DNA of 64,000 nucleotides from the NCBI RefSeq assembly GCF_001579045.1, contig NZ_KQ970264.1, positions 115,388 through 179,387 on the forward strand, written 5' to 3'. A program made the position numbers and the translations under genes. This stretch comes from Streptococcus mitis (lineage in GTDB: Bacteria; Bacillota; Bacilli; Lactobacillales; Streptococcaceae). The first letter of the stretch is position 1. Each line of letters opens with the position of its first letter. The notes beneath the pieces are model-generated. The model had not been told where the DNA came from. It worked only from the letters and a program-made list of their open reading frames with translations, and made no database searches. Shown here piece by piece: positions 62,074 to 64,000 of the stretch.

Positions 62074-62896
62074 AACGAACCTCCTTCAGATCAGCGTAAT
62101 TCACCGGATACCGGCCATCAGCCAAGTGCCAATCCATTTTTTGAGCAAGTTGCTGGATTGTCGGGGCTGGAATCTGCCAGTCAGCTGCCAAATGATTAAA
62201 CACCTCACCCGGCCTGCCCTGGGCTACCATTTGACCCTCGTGCAGCACCCACACAACGTCGGCGACTTCGCACAAATCGTCAATTTCACTGGTGACAATG
62301 AAGACAGTCGTCTCTTTGACTTGGGCCAGCCATTGGAAAAATTGCCGGCGACCAAGGGGATCCATCTCACTGGTCGGATCATCCATAATCAAAACAGCCG
62401 GATTAGCCACAATCGCCGTGGCAATTGCCAACCGCTGGATCTGACCACCGGAAAGGCTCTCGGGACGCAAATTCAACTGTTCAATCAGCCCCATTTGCGT
62501 GGCAACTTCTTCAACCCGTTTTTGAATCAGTCCTTCAGTCATTCCCTGATTAATCAAGTCAAAGGCGATTTCATCGGCAACCGTGTCTGCCAACCCGCTT
62601 AGTTGGCCAGCTGGATTTTGCAGTACAACTCCATTCATGGCATTATAAACGGGCCAATTGTCGGACACTCGCTGGCCAAACATGTGCCAATCGCCCTCAA
62701 TCTCAGCAGACACAATTTTGGGAATGACCCCTGCCAGCACACGGCACAAAGTCGATTTGCCGGAGTGGCTATTCCCGATAATCCCAACCACCTGGCCGGT
62801 ATGAACCTCCGCGTTAACCTGACGCAGTTGTGGTTGCTCAGTACCCGGATAACGGGTAGTCAAATTTTCAATTACAATCCGTTTATCTTCGTCCAT
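62060..62896 (-). CDS. Energy-coupling factor transporter ATPase (second)
   Basis: 278 residues. Walker A GNSHSGKST, Q-loop VLQNPAGQLSGLADTVADEI, signature LSGGQIQRLAIA, and Walker B VLIMDDPTSEMD: an Asp takes the usual catalytic Glu position. It pairs with the other ATPase as a heterodimer on EcfT. GTG 62905 and ATG 62896 are both possible; I use the ATG. It overlaps the EcfT gene. Confidence 0.87.
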   Translation of the reverse strand: MDEDKRIVIENLTTRYPGTEQPQLRQVNAEVHTGQVVGIIGNSHSGKSTLCRVLAGVIPKIVSAEIEGDWHMFGQRVSDNWPVYNAMNGVVLQNPAGQLSGLADTVADEIAFDLINQGMTEGLIQKRVEEVATQMGLIEQLNLRPESLSGGQIQRLAIATAIVANPAVLIMDDPTSEMDPLGRRQFFQWLAQVKETTVFIVTSEIDDLCEVADVVWVLHEGQMVAQGRPGEVFNHLAADWQIPAPTIQQLAQKMDWHLADGRYPVNYADLKEVRYVHN

Positions 62897-63666
62897 ATCT
62901 TCCACCCAATCAATAAAATTGCCAATCCAGTCAGACCAATGTGCAGCGTCCGCGACAGGCGATACACGCGCTGGGAGGTTCTGACAGTCCGGTTGAGATT
63001 ATCAAAACCTCTCAGTTGGAGAGAAATCGACCGCGTCATCGATTGATCCAAGGTCTTAATCACCAATGGAATTAGAACCGGCAGGACTGACTTTAATTTC
63101 TGAATCAACGTTTTTTGCGGATTGGTTCCGCGAACTTTTTGTGCCTGCTGGATTTTCCGCATATTGCGCATCATTTCCGGCAAAATATAACACACCGACA
63201 TCAGAACGTAGACGGTTTTATAAGACAATCCGGACAGTTCCAAATAGGCCGCGTTTTCTGAAATACTCGTGGTCACCATAAAAAAGCCACTGGTCAAAAT
63301 AATCACCAATACTCGACAACCCAGAGTGGTGGCGTAAATCAGGCCTTCTTTGTAGAACGACACCCCAAGCACAGAAAACAGCACAGTTTGATTCCGACTG
63401 TAAAATAACCCTTGGATGATCAGCATGGTGCAAATCAGAAACAGGCTGAATCCCAGCGCCTTAAAGGTGGTAGAACTCAATTTGGAAAATAACAATAGCA
63501 GTGTTGCGACAAGAATTAATCCGGCCTGAAGCAATAAATTCATACTGGCAAAGCTCAACAACGTCATGTCCAAGATGAACAAGAGCTTAGTAATCGGATC
63601 GATCACCTGGTACCACTTGAGCTTGACCCGTGGCGCTCCAGAAATCAATGTTTTATCAGTCATCAT
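62872..63666 (-). CDS. Energy-coupling factor transporter transmembrane protein EcfT
   Basis: 264 residues. Helical core followed by the coupling helices with KVRGTNPQKTLIQKLKSVLPVLIPL and SISLQLRGFDNL; the two ALA/QxRG motifs are the coupling sites for the ATPases. The start ATGATGA overlaps the upstream stop. Confidence 0.86.
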   Translation of the reverse strand: MMTDKTLISGAPRVKLKWYQVIDPITKLLFILDMTLLSFASMNLLLQAGLILVATLLLLFSKLSSTTFKALGFSLFLICTMLIIQGLFYSRNQTVLFSVLGVSFYKEGLIYATTLGCRVLVIILTSGFFMVTTSISENAAYLELSGLSYKTVYVLMSVCYILPEMMRNMRKIQQAQKVRGTNPQKTLIQKLKSVLPVLIPLVIKTLDQSMTRSISLQLRGFDNLNRTVRTSQRVYRLSRTLHIGLTGLAILLIGWKIWTKINGL

Positions 63667-64000
63667 TTATCATCGCTAAAGAAGTGCACCATCCGCTTCG
63701 GCAGCTGACGATAGATGAAGAATGCCAGGTAGGCCACGCAGACTTTATCCAAAATATCCAAGACAAACTCATCGGTAAATGAGGCCAGCCACACTGGTGC
63801 ATGATTGGCGACCATTACCGCAAACAATGAGTCACCCCAAGCGATACCGGTCTGACCACCCCAAAAGATGACGTTGAGTGGCGTTGAAATGACAGCTGAA
63901 ACGATGGCAATAATAATAGCAGAAACAAATACTCGTCGCGCTGACGAGAACCAACCATTGGCGTGCAAAACTCCGACAGCAATCCCAATTCCGATGCTGG
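63663..64000 (-). CDS. Probable ECF S-component-like membrane protein, C-terminal part (runs off right edge)
   Basis: Visible residues begin in SIGIGIAVGVLHANGWF and end QLPKRMVHFFSDDK; the frame stays open to the window edge, so the protein starts outside. Several helices and the FVLDILDKVCVAYLAFFIYRQLPKR tail resemble ECF substrate-binding proteins. Substrate cannot be told. Internal TTG codon 63968 is not a likely start. Confidence 0.65.
   Translation of the reverse strand, partial: SIGIGIAVGVLHANGWFSSARRVFVSAIIIAIVSAVISTPLNVIFWGGQTGIAWGDSLFAVMVANHAPVWLASFTDEFVLDILDKVCVAYLAFFIYRQLPKRMVHFFSDDK

Overview
ORGANISM. The window looks like a chromosome segment of the Streptococcus pneumoniae / mitis group. 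Three BOX elements (boxA/boxB/boxC modules, the repeat family typical of pneumococci) sit between genes. The gene sets nrdR-dnaB, trpEGDCFBA, galKT/galR, czcD/sczA and a SigX-type cin-box in front of a competence prepilin peptidase all fit. The background is about 40% G+C. Two stretches break that background. The radical-SAM peptide region (about 4.8-7.8 kb) is extremely AT-rich. The ECF transporter at the right edge (from about 61.15 kb) is clearly GC-richer; sampled lines run 53-55% against 38% next door.

LAYOUT. 0-4.6 kb: dnaB (partial) and nrdR (minus strand), then a GntR-regulated ABC exporter (plus) and a separate ABC half-transporter. 4.6-9.2 kb: a BOX element, then on the minus strand a small RiPP-like locus (31-aa precursor, radical SAM/SPASM maturase with a broken 5' end, ABC exporter), preceded by an LrgAB-type membrane pair. 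9.3-10.5 kb: an autoregulated MarR gene and a MarR-box promoter for a DUF4649 gene plus thioredoxin. 10.5-13 kb: queCDEF for preQ1 synthesis behind a preQ1-I-like riboswitch. 13-26 kb: aquaporin, acetoin/diacetyl reductase, then a long minus-strand housekeeping run (DUF3013, M50 protease, Nudix, GNAT, prmA, rsmE, pepF, small membrane protein), hicAB, rarA, 6S RNA and tRNA-Lys. 26-31.6 kb: competence gene cclA, and a lactose/cellobiose-type PTS with a ROK regulator. 31.7-40.9 kb: the trp operon behind two tandem T-box leaders with a decayed trpB-like remnant between them, then an aminotransferase and a sugar transferase probably used for cell-surface glycan. 41-51.8 kb: heterodimeric ABC exporter, DUF421/DUF3290 pair, a CPBP-SdpR-SdpI module, exoA, a VOC protein, and xpt-pbuX under a guanine riboswitch. 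51.8-61.1 kb: Leloir genes galK-galT with galR, zinc efflux czcD with sczA, a DUF1211 channel, an oxidoreductase, an AEC carrier and a 5'-truncated pnuC. 61.15-64 kb: a foreign ECF transporter (two ATPases, EcfT, partial S-like component) joined directly to the broken pnuC.

MOST INTERESTING. (1) The AT-rich RiPP locus has a consensus promoter, a perfect 24-bp palindrome upstream, a precursor ending HPDKCPGRYR, an intercistronic hairpin and a maturase that has lost its native start. (2) The SdpRI/CPBP module is bracketed by an exact 29-bp direct repeat; each copy carries the -35 box of the flanking host gene, so the insertion kept both neighbouring promoters. (3) Two trp T-boxes flank a BOX-interrupted remnant of a second trpB-like gene. 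(4) An ECF transporter of foreign composition ends exactly at a truncated pnuC.

Three diverged copies of a roughly 130-bp palindromic element (7.8, 31.6 and 49.0 kb) form a separate dispersed repeat family. Gene calls rest on reading motifs by eye; family names for small or poorly characterised proteins carry lower confidence.
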